Shown here piece after piece: positions 1 through 9,662 of a stretch of DNA of 64,000 bases. The stretch lies in the NCBI RefSeq assembly GCF_036860675.1, contig NZ_JAYKGK010000003.1, forward strand, positions 303,163 to 367,162, given 5' to 3'. The DNA is from Rosettibacter primus. GTDB taxonomy: Bacteria; Bacteroidota; Ignavibacteria; Ignavibacteriales; Melioribacteraceae. Within the stretch, counting starts at the first letter, position 1, and each line of letters starts with the position of its first letter. Made by a program: the position numbers and the translations under genes. The notes beneath the pieces were generated by a model. That model made no database searches and was not told where the DNA came from. It worked only from the letters and a program-made list of their open reading frames with translations.

Positions 1-410
1 GTTTTTTGATAGGTATTATATTATGGCTTTATGGAGTTGAGTTCTACATTGTATGGGCTACAATAGCAGTGTTGTTGAATTTCATTCCCAATATTGGTTC
101 GGTTATTGGTGTTGCCTTACCTGCATTGATGACGCTCATTCAGTATGAATCTGTTGGATACGCACTTCTTGTAACTGCAACAATTATAGTTGTTCAAAAT
201 ATTATAGGAAACATTATTGAGCCTCAAATATTTGGAAATAAACTTGGCTTAAATCCACTTATAATTCTTTTTTCTTTAATGGTTTGGGGTTATCTATGGG
301 GAATTGTAGGAATGTTTTTGTCTGTGCCACTTACTGCAGTATTAAAAATTATTATTTCAAACTCATCATCAAAAAACATGCGCTTTATAACAAATCTAAT
401 GAGTAACTAA
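1..410 (+). CDS. AI-2E family transporter, C-terminal part (truncated by window edge)
   Basis: The reading frame is open from the first bases, so the gene starts outside the window; the TTG at position 6 is probably internal. The visible 134 residues hold several hydrophobic segments with the conserved features of the AI-2E/PerM transporter family: an FIPNIGSVIG-type segment, then EPQIFGNKLGLNPL, then a WGYLWGIVGMFLSVPLTA segment near the C-terminus. The family comprises inner-membrane permeases, some proposed to export autoinducer-2 or act as Na+/H+ antiporters. The substrate cannot be read from this fragment. It ends 56 bp before glgA. Confidence 0.88.
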   Translation, partial: FLIGIILWLYGVEFYIVWATIAVLLNFIPNIGSVIGVALPALMTLIQYESVGYALLVTATIIVVQNIIGNIIEPQIFGNKLGLNPLIILFSLMVWGYLWGIVGMFLSVPLTAVLKIIISNSSSKNMRFITNLMSN

Positions 411-432
411 TTCTTATAAACTTTTCTTTCAT

Positions 433-440
433 TATCTTTG
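433..440 (+). promoter_or_regulatory. Possible Bacteroidota-type -7 promoter element before glgA
   Basis: The octamer TATCTTTG at this position matches the TAnnTTTG -7 element known for the primary sigma factor of Bacteroidota. It lies 26 bp before the glgA ATG. No clear -33 element is visible, so this is a suggestion only. Confidence 0.3.
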
Positions 441-466
441 TATTTATAAATAAAAAATTTCTGTTA

Positions 467-1963
467 ATGAAAATTGCTTTTGCTTCAAGTGAAGTTTATC
501 CTTATGCCAAAACCGGTGGCCTTGCAGATGTTTCAGGTTCTCTTCCTCTCGAACTTTCAAAATTAGGTCACGAAGTTAAAGTTTTTATGCCAAAGTATAA
601 TACATTTGGCGAAGTTGAACACGGTTTGTCTTATAGATGGGATATTGGTGAAATTCCTATTCGTGTTGCAGGCAAAGTTCATTCGGTTCATGTTCATACA
701 GCAAAACTGCCTAACTCGAATCCTTCAGAGACATCTAATGTGGAAGTATATTTTGTTGATTGTCCTCATTACTATCACCGTTTTCGCATTTATACAAATG
801 ATTATGATGAAGATGAGAGATTTATTCTTTTTTCTAAAGGTGTAATTGAAATATTGCAGCGGCTTCAATGGGCACCAGATGTTATTCATTGCAATGACTG
901 GCAGACTGCATTAATTCCAATTCTTATTAGAGAAAACTATGGATGGGATAAATTATTCGAAAAAACTGCAACTGTATTTACTATTCACAATATTGCATAT
1001 CAAGGAAGATTTGCTAAAGATACATTTGCAAAAGCAGAAATTAAACACGAACATTATCTCTTTGGCGGAATAGGTGAATATTATGGTGATGTAAATTTTT
1101 TGAAAACAGCTATTTTCACAGCAGATGTATTAAATACTGTAAGCGAAACTTATGCTAAAGAACTTCTTACCCCCGAATATGGTGAAGGCATGCATGAATA
1201 TTTACAAATAAGAAAAGATGATTTTTACGGAATCTTAAATGGTGTTGATTATAACATCTGGAATCCCGAAACAGATAAATTTATTCCATATAATTATTCA
1301 ATAAATGATTTATCAGGCAAAATAAAAAACAAAAAATTTCTTCTTGAACATATTAACTTTTCATTTAATGAAAGTATTCCCTTGATTGCTATGATTTCTC
1401 GATTTGTTTCTCAAAAAGGGTTCGATATTTTAGCTTATGTAATTAATGAACTGATGAACTTAAATGCTCAATGGATTATACTTGGAAGCGGAGAGCAGCG
1501 ATATGAAGAACTCTTTTATCATATTTCACATAAATTCCCTAATAAACTTTTTACTTACATTGGTTATAACAACGAGCTTGCACACTTGATTGAAGCCGGT
1601 GCTGATATTTTTCTTATGCCTTCAAAATACGAACCATGCGGTCTCAATCAAATTTACTCGTTAAAATATGGAACTGTCCCCGTAGTGAGAAAAACCGGAG
1701 GATTGGCAGATACTGTGCAAGATTGGAATGAATATTTAGCTATGGGACAAGAAATAGGCACTGGTTATTCTTTCTGGGATTATTCAGGTCATGCTTTGTT
1801 AGATTCTGTAAAACGAGCTTTACATGATTTTCAATTAAAAGATGTCTGGAAAAAAATTCAAACGAATGGAATGAGCAAGGATTACTCATGGAAAAAATCT
1901 GCCGAAAAATACATTCAACTTTACGAAAAAGCTGTTCAAAAAAGAAAAGCATTTATTAATTGA
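467..1963 (+). CDS. glgA: Glycogen (starch) synthase, ADP-glucose type
   Basis: The 498-residue protein transfers glucose from ADP-glucose to the non-reducing end of an alpha-1,4-glucan in cytoplasmic glycogen synthesis. The GT5 hallmark KTGGLADV is at about residues 15-22 (ADP-glucose binding). A catalytic-domain signature EPCGLNQ near residue 388 is followed by a second KTGGLADT near 408. The N-terminal half is the GT5 starch-synthase domain and the C-terminal half the GT1-like Rossmann domain. Length is normal for bacterial GlgA, slightly long because of a loop near residues 80-110. It is followed 23 bp later by a metallophosphoesterase gene on the same strand, so the two may be co-transcribed, but no functional link is evident. 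Confidence 0.96.
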   Translation: MKIAFASSEVYPYAKTGGLADVSGSLPLELSKLGHEVKVFMPKYNTFGEVEHGLSYRWDIGEIPIRVAGKVHSVHVHTAKLPNSNPSETSNVEVYFVDCPHYYHRFRIYTNDYDEDERFILFSKGVIEILQRLQWAPDVIHCNDWQTALIPILIRENYGWDKLFEKTATVFTIHNIAYQGRFAKDTFAKAEIKHEHYLFGGIGEYYGDVNFLKTAIFTADVLNTVSETYAKELLTPEYGEGMHEYLQIRKDDFYGILNGVDYNIWNPETDKFIPYNYSINDLSGKIKNKKFLLEHINFSFNESIPLIAMISRFVSQKGFDILAYVINELMNLNAQWIILGSGEQRYEELFYHISHKFPNKLFTYIGYNNELAHLIEAGADIFLMPSKYEPCGLNQIYSLKYGTVPVVRKTGGLADTVQDWNEYLAMGQEIGTGYSFWDYSGHALLDSVKRALHDFQLKDVWKKIQTNGMSKDYSWKKSAEKYIQLYEKAVQKRKAFIN

Positions 1964-1986
1964 CCATCCAAAAAAGTTAAAGAACT

Positions 1987-3141
1987 ATGAAAACTACTCA
2001 GGCAATAACATTTTTTGCAATTGTTTTTACAATTTATGGTTTAATTAATTTTTACATCGCAAGAAGAATTATTTCAGTAATACCGGATAATTACAAAAAT
2101 CTTTCAATTATAGTCTTAGTTTTTTTAATTCTTTCTTACATCTTCGGCCGAATACTTGAAAATTACTGGGTTTCTTATCTTAGTGATTTTTTAATATGGT
2201 GTGGTTCTTTCTGGATTGCTGTTATGTTTTATTCATTCCTATTCATAATTACAATTGATTTAATTAGAATAATAAATCATTTCTTGCATTTTCTTCCATC
2301 TTTTATAACAGAAAATCCTGTTAAAGTGAAAAAATTTTTAGCAGCATGTATTTCTATTCTAGTATTAATTCTAATTATGGGAGGATATTTTACTTCAAAA
2401 ATTATAAATGTTCGTAAATATGAGTTATTCATAAATAAAAAAGCAGGCAACTTAAAATCACTTAATATTGTAATGGCATCAGATTTACATCTTGGAACAA
2501 TTAATGGGAAAATGTTTGCATACAAAATTGTTGACAAAATTAACAAACTCAAACCTGATATAATTCTTTTGGCTGGAGATATAATTGATGAAGATATAAA
2601 GCCTGTCTTAAAAGACAATGTTGGAGAAGCACTATTTGAACTGAAAGCAAAATATGGAATTTTTGGAATAACTGGTAATCACGAATACATTGGAGGAGTA
2701 GAAGACGCTGTCAACTATTTGAATGCTCACAAAATACAGATGTTAAGAGATAGTTCAATTTTAATTGACAATACATTTTATATAGTAGGAAGAGAAGACC
2801 GTTCAATAAACAGATTTTCAGAAAAAAATAGAAAAGAATTAAGTGAATTAACAAAAGATTTAGACAAATCACTTCCAATTATTCTAATGGACCACCAACC
2901 ATTTCATCTCGAAGAAGCAGAACAAAATGGGATTGATTTACAATTATCCGGGCATACACATAATGGACAACTCTGGCCCTTAAATTATATCATAAGAAAA
3001 ATTTATGAATTGCCTTGGGGATACAAGCGAAAAGGAAACACACATTATTATGTTTCTTGTGGGGCGGGAGGCTGGGGTCCGCCAATAAGAATTGGCAGTC
3101 TACCTGAAATCGTAAACATTAAACTTCATTTTAACGAATAG
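1987..3141 (+). CDS. Membrane-anchored calcineurin-like metallophosphoesterase (YkuE/YaeI-like)
   Basis: The 384-residue protein has about four hydrophobic segments in its first 140 residues and a cytoplasmic or periplasmic phosphoesterase domain after them. The dimetal motifs appear in order: SDLHLG near 165, GDIID near 197, GNHE near 229, DHQP near 302 and SGHTHNGQ near 321. This architecture matches YkuE/YaeI-type enzymes, some of which hydrolyse UDP-2,3-diacylglucosamine or act on phospholipid headgroups; the substrate here is not known. The short gap after glgA suggests co-transcription. The gene converges on the minus-strand ABC operon with only 11 bp between the stop codons. Confidence 0.9.
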   Translation: MKTTQAITFFAIVFTIYGLINFYIARRIISVIPDNYKNLSIIVLVFLILSYIFGRILENYWVSYLSDFLIWCGSFWIAVMFYSFLFIITIDLIRIINHFLHFLPSFITENPVKVKKFLAACISILVLILIMGGYFTSKIINVRKYELFINKKAGNLKSLNIVMASDLHLGTINGKMFAYKIVDKINKLKPDIILLAGDIIDEDIKPVLKDNVGEALFELKAKYGIFGITGNHEYIGGVEDAVNYLNAHKIQMLRDSSILIDNTFYIVGREDRSINRFSEKNRKELSELTKDLDKSLPIILMDHQPFHLEEAEQNGIDLQLSGHTHNGQLWPLNYIIRKIYELPWGYKRKGNTHYYVSCGAGGWGPPIRIGSLPEIVNIKLHFNE

Positions 3142-3152
3142 CTGATAAACAT

Positions 3153-4943
3153 TTATAATGCAGTTCTTGTAATTTCTTGTTCTTTATATTGAAGTTGATA
3201 CAATTTGTAGTATATCCCGCGCTTTGTTAAAAGTTCTTGATGAGTTCCTATTTCTTTTAATTCACCTTTGTGCATTACTATTATTTTATCTGCGTTTTGA
3301 ATTGTTGACAATCTGTGTGCTATAACAATCGAAGTTCTGCCGGCTAAAAGTTTTTCAATTGCATTTTGTATTAACTCTTCTGTTTCTGTATCAATACTCG
3401 AAGTTGCTTCATCAAGGATTAATATTTGTGGATTGAAAGCCAGTGCTCTTGCAAACGAAATCAATTGTCTTTGTCCAACACTTAATGTAGCTCCTTTTTC
3501 TTTTACTTCCTCATCATATCCATTAGAAAGCTTAGAAATAAAATCATGTGCTCCAACAATTTTAGCAGCTTGAATTATTTGTTCATCAGAAATTTCTTCT
3601 GAACCAAGCGATATATTTGATTTAATTGTTCCAGAAAATAAAAATACATCTTGCAAAACAACGGAAATGAATTTTCTCAGATTGCGTTTGTCAAGTTTAC
3701 GAATATCAATTCCATCTATTGTAATACTTCCTTTCTGAATATCATAAAATCTTGTTAGAATATTTATGATGCTTGTCTTTCCTGCACCTGTAGCTCCTAC
3801 AATTGCTACTGTTTCACCTGGATTAATTTTAAATGAAATATCTTTTAATACATATTCTTCAGGATTATATGCAAACCAGACATTTTTAAATTCAATCTCA
3901 CCTTTAATACTATTCAAAATAATTGGATTTTCTGGATTCTTAACAAATGTTTGGTCATCAAGTAGTTTAAAAATTCTTTCGGAAGAAGCCATTGCAGTTT
4001 GAAGAATGTTATATTTTTCAGATAAATCTCTAACTGGTCTCCAGAACATTTCTGTATACTGAAGAAAAGCAAACAGAACACCAATTGTTAAATGTTTCTG
4101 AATTACTTCACCTCCGCCATACCAGATAATCAAACCAATTGTAATAGAACTTAACAATTCAACAAATGGGAAAAAAACAGCATAATAAAAAACTGATTTA
4201 ATATTTGCATTTCTGTAGTCACTATTAATCAAAGAAAATTTTTTTAATTCATCATCTTCTTTAACAAAATTTTGAACTATATTTATTCCCGTAACATGTT
4301 CCTGCATGTAAGAATTTAATCTTGCAAGATGCAAACGAACATCTCGGTAAGTTTCTCTAACTTTCTTTCTAAATAAAAATGTTGCATAAAAAAGTATTGG
4401 AATAATAGATAAAGTAACCAGTGCTAAATCCCATGAAAGAGAGAACATGAAGACAAAAATCCAGACAATAACAAATATGTCGCTGAAAACTGCTACGATA
4501 CCAGAAGAAAACATTTCATTAAGAGATTCAACATCATTGGTAACTCGTGTAACAATTCTTCCAATTGGAGTTTTGTCAAAAAATTTTAAAGCAAGTTTTT
4601 GAACATGCGAAAATATCTCTACACGCAAATCAAAGATAATCTTTTGTCCCATTAATTCTGTGTAGTAAGTAAGAAAGTACTGAACCAGTGCCTGAAAAAA
4701 GAGAGAAGCAAATAAAATTAAGCTTATCAGTATTAATCCGTTCCAATCCTTTGTTGAAATATAATTATCAACTGCTATCTTAGTTAAATATGGACGCAGC
4801 GGACCTAAAGCCGCCACAAGAATATTGAGAAGTATTGCAAGCACCACATATTTTTTATATGGTTTAACATACTTCAGCAGCCGCCTCATTAATTTTGAGT
4901 CGTATGCTTTACCTAATATTTCATCACCGTAATCTGATGCCAT
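3153..4943 (-). CDS. ABC exporter half, fused permease-ATPase, catalytically canonical subunit (BmrD/TM288-like)
   Basis: The 596-residue protein has an N-terminal six-helix ABC exporter transmembrane domain (about 30-340) and a C-terminal nucleotide-binding domain. Walker A GATGAGKT is near 381 and Walker B ILDEATSS near 508, with the catalytic glutamate, followed by an H-loop IAHRLST. The signature is LSVGQ instead of LSGGQ. Together with the partner at 5968-7719, which has Asp in place of the Walker B glutamate, this is the pattern of heterodimeric exporters such as BmrC/BmrD and TM287/TM288, in which one ATP site is degenerate. It starts by a TAATG stop-start overlap with the upstream dehydrogenase gene, implying translational coupling. 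The likely role is export of drugs or lipids; the substrate is unknown. Confidence 0.93.
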   Translation of the reverse strand: MASDYGDEILGKAYDSKLMRRLLKYVKPYKKYVVLAILLNILVAALGPLRPYLTKIAVDNYISTKDWNGLILISLILFASLFFQALVQYFLTYYTELMGQKIIFDLRVEIFSHVQKLALKFFDKTPIGRIVTRVTNDVESLNEMFSSGIVAVFSDIFVIVWIFVFMFSLSWDLALVTLSIIPILFYATFLFRKKVRETYRDVRLHLARLNSYMQEHVTGINIVQNFVKEDDELKKFSLINSDYRNANIKSVFYYAVFFPFVELLSSITIGLIIWYGGGEVIQKHLTIGVLFAFLQYTEMFWRPVRDLSEKYNILQTAMASSERIFKLLDDQTFVKNPENPIILNSIKGEIEFKNVWFAYNPEEYVLKDISFKINPGETVAIVGATGAGKTSIINILTRFYDIQKGSITIDGIDIRKLDKRNLRKFISVVLQDVFLFSGTIKSNISLGSEEISDEQIIQAAKIVGAHDFISKLSNGYDEEVKEKGATLSVGQRQLISFARALAFNPQILILDEATSSIDTETEELIQNAIEKLLAGRTSIVIAHRLSTIQNADKIIVMHKGELKEIGTHQELLTKRGIYYKLYQLQYKEQEITRTAL

Positions 4944-5968
4944 TAGACAACTTTGTAGTAACTTTTATTTTCAAAAAATGAGATTATGTTTTCATAAGTT
5001 GTTTGTAGAATTCTTTCGATAGCTTCGTGAGAGTCGAATGCCATGTGAGGTGTTATTATTACATTTTCTCTTCTTAACAATAAATTTCTTTTTAATAATG
5101 CTTCGATATTTTCTTTAGATACATTTTTGGTAAGCATTTGGTTTTCTTCTTTTAATAATTCCTCTCCTTCAAAAACATCCAATCCTGCCCCTCCAAATAT
5201 TCCTTTATCAATTGCATAATAAAGTGCTGTCGGTTCTATAATTCCGCTACGAGCTGTATTAATAAACAATGCACCTTTTTTAACTTTATCAATGTTTTTC
5301 ATATTAATCAAATGATGAGTACTATCATTATACGGGCAGTGAAGTGTAATAATATCAGACGAACCAAGTAGTTCATCCAAAGATACATACTTAAAATCCA
5401 GCAGTTCTTCGAGTATATGATTTTTTTTCACATCATATGCAACCACATTCATTCCAAAGCCTTTTGCAATTTTCATAACATGAACACCAATGCTTCCTGC
5501 TCCAATGACTCCAATTGTTTTTCCACGCAAATCAAATCCTCTTAATCCATCCAGTGAAAAATTACTTTGCTGTGAACGTATGTAAGCTTTATGCAAATTC
5601 CTTGATAATGCAAGTATTAATGCAAACGTATGCTCGGCTACAGTATTCTCACCATAATAAGGCACATTACATACAGAAATATTTTTCTTTTTTGCATATT
5701 CAATATCAATATGATTATAACCTGTACTTCTCGTAGCAATTAATTTGAGATTTTTTGCTTTATCAATTATAGATTTTTCTACTTTATCATAAATAAAAAC
5801 TGACAGAACATCTATATCTTTAAGTACTGATGAATCTAATGATAATTCTTCCTTGAAAAAGAATAATTCATATTTACTTTTATCAAATTTTTTGTTCAGG
5901 TAATTTTTTTCTTTTGCAGGAATTGAAAAGAAAGCAATTTTTATTTTTTTCATACTTCTGCCTTTCAT
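4943..5968 (-). CDS. D-isomer specific 2-hydroxyacid dehydrogenase (D-lactate dehydrogenase-like)
   Basis: The 341-residue NAD-dependent oxidoreductase should interconvert a D-2-hydroxyacid and a 2-oxoacid. The Rossmann motif GAGSIG is at residues 156-161. The substrate-binding Arg is R240 (NTARSG), the acidic residue lies in DVFEGEE (264-270) and the catalytic His is H308 (ITPHMAF). The overall pattern is closest to D-lactate dehydrogenases. The start ATG overlaps the stop of the ABC gene upstream (TAATG), and its own stop overlaps the next ABC gene in the same way. A second Met at residue 6 is an alternative start. Its position between the two halves of one exporter is odd. Confidence 0.92.
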   Translation of the reverse strand: MKGRSMKKIKIAFFSIPAKEKNYLNKKFDKSKYELFFFKEELSLDSSVLKDIDVLSVFIYDKVEKSIIDKAKNLKLIATRSTGYNHIDIEYAKKKNISVCNVPYYGENTVAEHTFALILALSRNLHKAYIRSQQSNFSLDGLRGFDLRGKTIGVIGAGSIGVHVMKIAKGFGMNVVAYDVKKNHILEELLDFKYVSLDELLGSSDIITLHCPYNDSTHHLINMKNIDKVKKGALFINTARSGIIEPTALYYAIDKGIFGGAGLDVFEGEELLKEENQMLTKNVSKENIEALLKRNLLLRRENVIITPHMAFDSHEAIERILQTTYENIISFFENKSYYKVV

Positions 5969-7719
5969 TAATTAATTTCTTTTAGTTCATCCTCGAGAAG
6001 TTGTTTGTAATAAAGTTCTGCATAGATACCACCTTTTGCTATTAGTTCATTATGAGTTCCTTCTTCTGCAATTTTCCCATTATCGAGAACAAAAATTTTA
6101 TCAGAATCTTTCACAGTAGAAATTCTATGACTAATAATGATACTTGTTCTTTCTTTCATAAATTCTTTTAGTCTTTTAAGAATTTCTTCTTCTGTGTGTG
6201 TATCCACAGCAGAGAAAGAATCGTCAAGAATCAATATTTTAGGATTTATTGCCAGAGCTCTGGCAAGTGTAGCTCGTTGTTTTTGCCCGCCAGACAAAGT
6301 TATTCCTCTTTCGCCAAGAATTGTATCAAATCCATTAGGAAAATCTTTTACATCTTTTGTTAATTGAGCGATTTCAGAAACTTCAAAAATTAATTCCCTA
6401 TCAAAACCATTTAATCCATAAGCAATATTATTTGCAAGAGTGTCAGAAAATAAAAATGTTTCTTGAGGAACATAACCAATATTTTTTCTTAGGACTTCGA
6501 GAGGAATTTCTTTTACATTATATCCATCAATTAAAACTTCTCCAGATGTAACATCGTACATTCTTGGAATTAAATTAACAAGTGTCGTTTTACCTGTTCC
6601 GGTTTTGCCAATAAACGCAACTGTTTCTCCCTGTTTAATTTTCAAACTGATGTTATCAAGTATTAAAGGCAGGTATTCATTATATCTAAAAGAAACATTT
6701 TTAAATTCAATTTCTCCTTTAATTGATTTTATGTTGTAATTAGTATTTGGACCATCAGAAATTTCGTGTGGTTCATTAAAGAATTTCATCAATCGCTTCA
6801 TGCTTGCTTCTGCCTGTTGAATTATATTTGCAACAAATCCAAATGAAATCATTGGCCAAATTAACATTGATAAATAAGCAATAAAAGCAGCTATAACACC
6901 AAGCGATGTTTGATTATTCATTACCATTCTGCCACCAAAAAGAATAACGATAATTGCCGATAATCCAGCAATCATAAAAAATATTGGATGAAATAAAGCT
7001 TGGAGTCTTACTAAATCCATTTTTCTGTTTAAATATTCAAAACTGTGCTTTGTGTATTTTTTTATTTCATAATCTTCTCTAACATAAGATTTAATTACGC
7101 GGATTCCAGCAAAATTTTCCTGTGCAAGTGTAGTAAGCTCAGAAAATTTCTCCTGAATTTTAGTATATCGTTTATGAACTTTCTTCATAACTATATAGAC
7201 AATAAAAGAAAGCAATGGAAGCGGCATCAAAGCATAAAGTGTAAGCAAAGGACTAAGTGATATCATAATTGAAATAATCATTACAAACAAAACACCATTA
7301 TCAATAGAATACATAACCGCTGGCCCCACAAATGAACGAACTGCATTTATATCATTTGTGGCATGAGCCATAATATTTCCAGTGGAATTATTTTGAAAAA
7401 ATCTTAAAGGAAGTTTTTGAATATGATTCCAGAAATCCTGTCTCAGGTCATATTCAATTTTTCGAGATACTACAATTATTGTTTCTCTTATCAAAAATTG
7501 AAATACCCCAGAAACAAAAGTAACTCCAACAATCAGCAATGCATAATTTATAATTACTTTGGTGCTAATATTCTCTTTTAAGGAATTTATTCCATCCTTA
7601 ATCAAAATAGGAACATAAACAGAACCAATATTAGAAAGAATTATGAATAAAATTCCTAATAATAGTGTGTTCTTGTAACGGATGAAATATTTTTTCAGAT
7701 ATAAAAGATTTCTAAACAA
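5968..7719 (-). CDS. ABC exporter half with degenerate Walker B (BmrC/TM287-like)
   Basis: The 583-residue protein is a fused exporter transmembrane domain plus nucleotide-binding domain. Walker A GKTGTGKT is near 370, the signature LSGGQ near 473 is canonical, and Walker B reads LILDDSFS near 497, so the catalytic Glu is replaced by Asp. In heterodimeric ABC exporters this substitution marks the subunit that supplies the degenerate ATP site; the matching non-canonical signature LSVGQ is found in the subunit at 3153-4943. The two proteins are therefore probably partners. The gene is first of three coupled genes and is preceded by a 75-bp gap after serS, which likely holds the promoter. Confidence 0.93.
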   Translation of the reverse strand: MFRNLLYLKKYFIRYKNTLLLGILFIILSNIGSVYVPILIKDGINSLKENISTKVIINYALLIVGVTFVSGVFQFLIRETIIVVSRKIEYDLRQDFWNHIQKLPLRFFQNNSTGNIMAHATNDINAVRSFVGPAVMYSIDNGVLFVMIISIMISLSPLLTLYALMPLPLLSFIVYIVMKKVHKRYTKIQEKFSELTTLAQENFAGIRVIKSYVREDYEIKKYTKHSFEYLNRKMDLVRLQALFHPIFFMIAGLSAIIVILFGGRMVMNNQTSLGVIAAFIAYLSMLIWPMISFGFVANIIQQAEASMKRLMKFFNEPHEISDGPNTNYNIKSIKGEIEFKNVSFRYNEYLPLILDNISLKIKQGETVAFIGKTGTGKTTLVNLIPRMYDVTSGEVLIDGYNVKEIPLEVLRKNIGYVPQETFLFSDTLANNIAYGLNGFDRELIFEVSEIAQLTKDVKDFPNGFDTILGERGITLSGGQKQRATLARALAINPKILILDDSFSAVDTHTEEEILKRLKEFMKERTSIIISHRISTVKDSDKIFVLDNGKIAEEGTHNELIAKGGIYAELYYKQLLEDELKEIN

Positions 7720-7794
7720 GTTTCTGCAATTCCTTTCTGACTAAAACAAATAGAGTTAAAATAAAATTCAAAATTAGATTAATACTCAGATCTA

Positions 7795-9072
7795 TCAATC
7801 AATAATTTCAAATCCAGTATACTTTTGTAAAACTTTTGGAACGATTACTTTCCCCTCCGGGGTTTGATAATTTTCGAGCAGAGAAACCATTAATCTGCTT
7901 GTTGCAAGTCCACTTCCATTTAAAGTGTGAACAAATTCAAGTTTCTTGGTTTCTTCTCTTCTGAATCTAATATTAGCACGACGTGCCTGAAAAGCTTCGA
8001 AGTTACTGCAGGAAGATGCCTCAAGCCATTTATTTTCTGCTGGCGACCAAGTTTCAATATCATAACATTTTGCAGCCGAAAAACTTAAATCTCCAGTGCA
8101 CAATAATATCACTCGATAAGGAATTTTTAATACCTGTAAAATATCTTCTGCATCTTTTACTAAACTTTCAAGTTCATTGTATGAATCTTCTGGTTTAGCA
8201 AACTTTACCATTTCAACTTTATTAAATTGGTGAACTCTCAAAAATCCTTTTGATTCTTTTCCATATGAACCAGCTTCTCTTCTAAAACAGGGTGAATATC
8301 CAACATATTTTATTGTTAAATCTTTTTCTTGAAGAATTTCATCTCGATGAATATTTGTGATAGGTACTTCTGCCGTTGGAATTGGATAGAGTCCATCTTT
8401 TTCTATGAAATACATATCTTCTTCTAGTTTTGGTATTTGTCCTGTTCCTTTCATTGATTCGCGATTTACAAGAACAGGCGGGAATATTTCTTTATAACCG
8501 TGATACTGCAGATGATAATCAAGCATAAAATTAATTAAAGCTCTCTCAAGAGTAGCACCTTTACCTTTATAAAGTGGAAATCCTGAGCCTGATATTTTTG
8601 TGCCTCGTTCAAAATCAAGTATGTCAAGTTTTTTTCCAATTTCAATATGGTCAAGAACCTTAAAATCATATTCAAAAGAAAAACCTTCGGGTAACCATCG
8701 ACGAACCTCAACATTATCTTCTGCTGTTTTTCCTACAGGCACAGAAGAATGAGCAAGATTTGGCGTCCAGCGCAAAATTTCTTCTAACTTTTCTTCTACT
8801 TCTTTTAATTGTTTATCAAGTTCTGAAATTTCATCTCCGACTTTTTTCATTTCTTCAAATATAGATGTTGTATCTTCTCCGCGTTTTTTCATTTGAGGAA
8901 TTTGAGATGAAACTTTGTTTCGAAGTGCTTTCAGTTCATCTGTTTTTGCAATTAATGTTCTTCTTTTTTCATCCAGTTCAAGAATATCATTAACTACATC
9001 AGCAGAATTTTTATTTAATAATCCCTGCCTAACTAAATCAGGATTTTCACGAATGAATTTGATATCGAGCAT
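7795..9072 (-). CDS. serS: Seryl-tRNA synthetase
   Basis: The 425-residue class II synthetase charges tRNA-Ser with serine. The N-terminal 110 residues are the long helical hairpin that binds the tRNA variable arm (charged repeats such as LDEKRRTLIAKTDELK). Class II motif 2 is seen in FRREAGSYGKESKGFLRVHQF, with the serine-binding TAEVP just before it, and motif 3 in LNGSGLATSRLMVSLLENYQ near the C-terminus. Length is typical. It starts 11 bp after the restriction endonuclease gene, so it may be read through from the defence genes upstream. Confidence 0.97.
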   Translation of the reverse strand: MLDIKFIRENPDLVRQGLLNKNSADVVNDILELDEKRRTLIAKTDELKALRNKVSSQIPQMKKRGEDTTSIFEEMKKVGDEISELDKQLKEVEEKLEEILRWTPNLAHSSVPVGKTAEDNVEVRRWLPEGFSFEYDFKVLDHIEIGKKLDILDFERGTKISGSGFPLYKGKGATLERALINFMLDYHLQYHGYKEIFPPVLVNRESMKGTGQIPKLEEDMYFIEKDGLYPIPTAEVPITNIHRDEILQEKDLTIKYVGYSPCFRREAGSYGKESKGFLRVHQFNKVEMVKFAKPEDSYNELESLVKDAEDILQVLKIPYRVILLCTGDLSFSAAKCYDIETWSPAENKWLEASSCSNFEAFQARRANIRFRREETKKLEFVHTLNGSGLATSRLMVSLLENYQTPEGKVIVPKVLQKYTGFEIID

Positions 9073-9083
9073 AGTAATTTCCC

Positions 9084-9662
9084 TTAAAAGTTAAATTCAA
9101 TTTCTATGGTATTTTTCTTTTTATTATAAAAAATAATATGAGTATTTATGTTATCAAGTAATTCTGGTTTGTTCTTATAAGTAATTGGTTTTATAGAGAC
9201 GGGAGTGTTACCAACATATCCATCAATACCTTTAGCTTCATCTTCTTTATCAGCAATTTTATAATCAAGGGCTTTAATTAATGCCAATTTTTTTATAATT
9301 GCTTCTTGAAACCGCAAGCCAATAAATGTCTTTACTAAAACTAAATCACCAACCCATTTTCTTATAACTTCTATATCTATCTCCTCCATGATTATTTTAA
9401 ATTTTTTAATCATCTCATAAATCTTATTAGCAGCATTTTCAATAGCCGAAAGATTTTTTTCTTGATACCATTCAAACCATTCATCAAAATTAATCCTTGG
9501 GAATTCTTTTATCAAATCACTTAATTTTCCAACAACTTTTGGTCTTGTCCCTTGTGCAAAGCGATTTGCCAAATTAATTATCGGAGATACATATTTTTGA
9601 AAATCTGTTTCCTGAATTTCCAATAATTGTTGAATTTCTTCATTTGAGATTTCGGGTTTCAT
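9084..9662 (-). CDS. MjaI-family type II restriction endonuclease (predicted CTAG cutter)
   Basis: The 192-residue protein resembles the MjaI restriction endonuclease family. A PD-(D/E)xK-type active site can be proposed from E120 (GLRFQEAI), D147 (KGIDGY) and the strand S156-I157-K158 (TPVSIKP). The first 90 residues are helical. It begins by an ATGA overlap with the stop codon of the methyltransferase at 9659-10945, the usual coupling of a restriction-modification pair. The known MjaI system recognises CTAG; the same target here is inference from family membership. Family assignment is from the GIDGY...SIKP region and context. Confidence 0.82.
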   Translation of the reverse strand: MKPEISNEEIQQLLEIQETDFQKYVSPIINLANRFAQGTRPKVVGKLSDLIKEFPRINFDEWFEWYQEKNLSAIENAANKIYEMIKKFKIIMEEIDIEVIRKWVGDLVLVKTFIGLRFQEAIIKKLALIKALDYKIADKEDEAKGIDGYVGNTPVSIKPITYKNKPELLDNINTHIIFYNKKKNTIEIEFNF

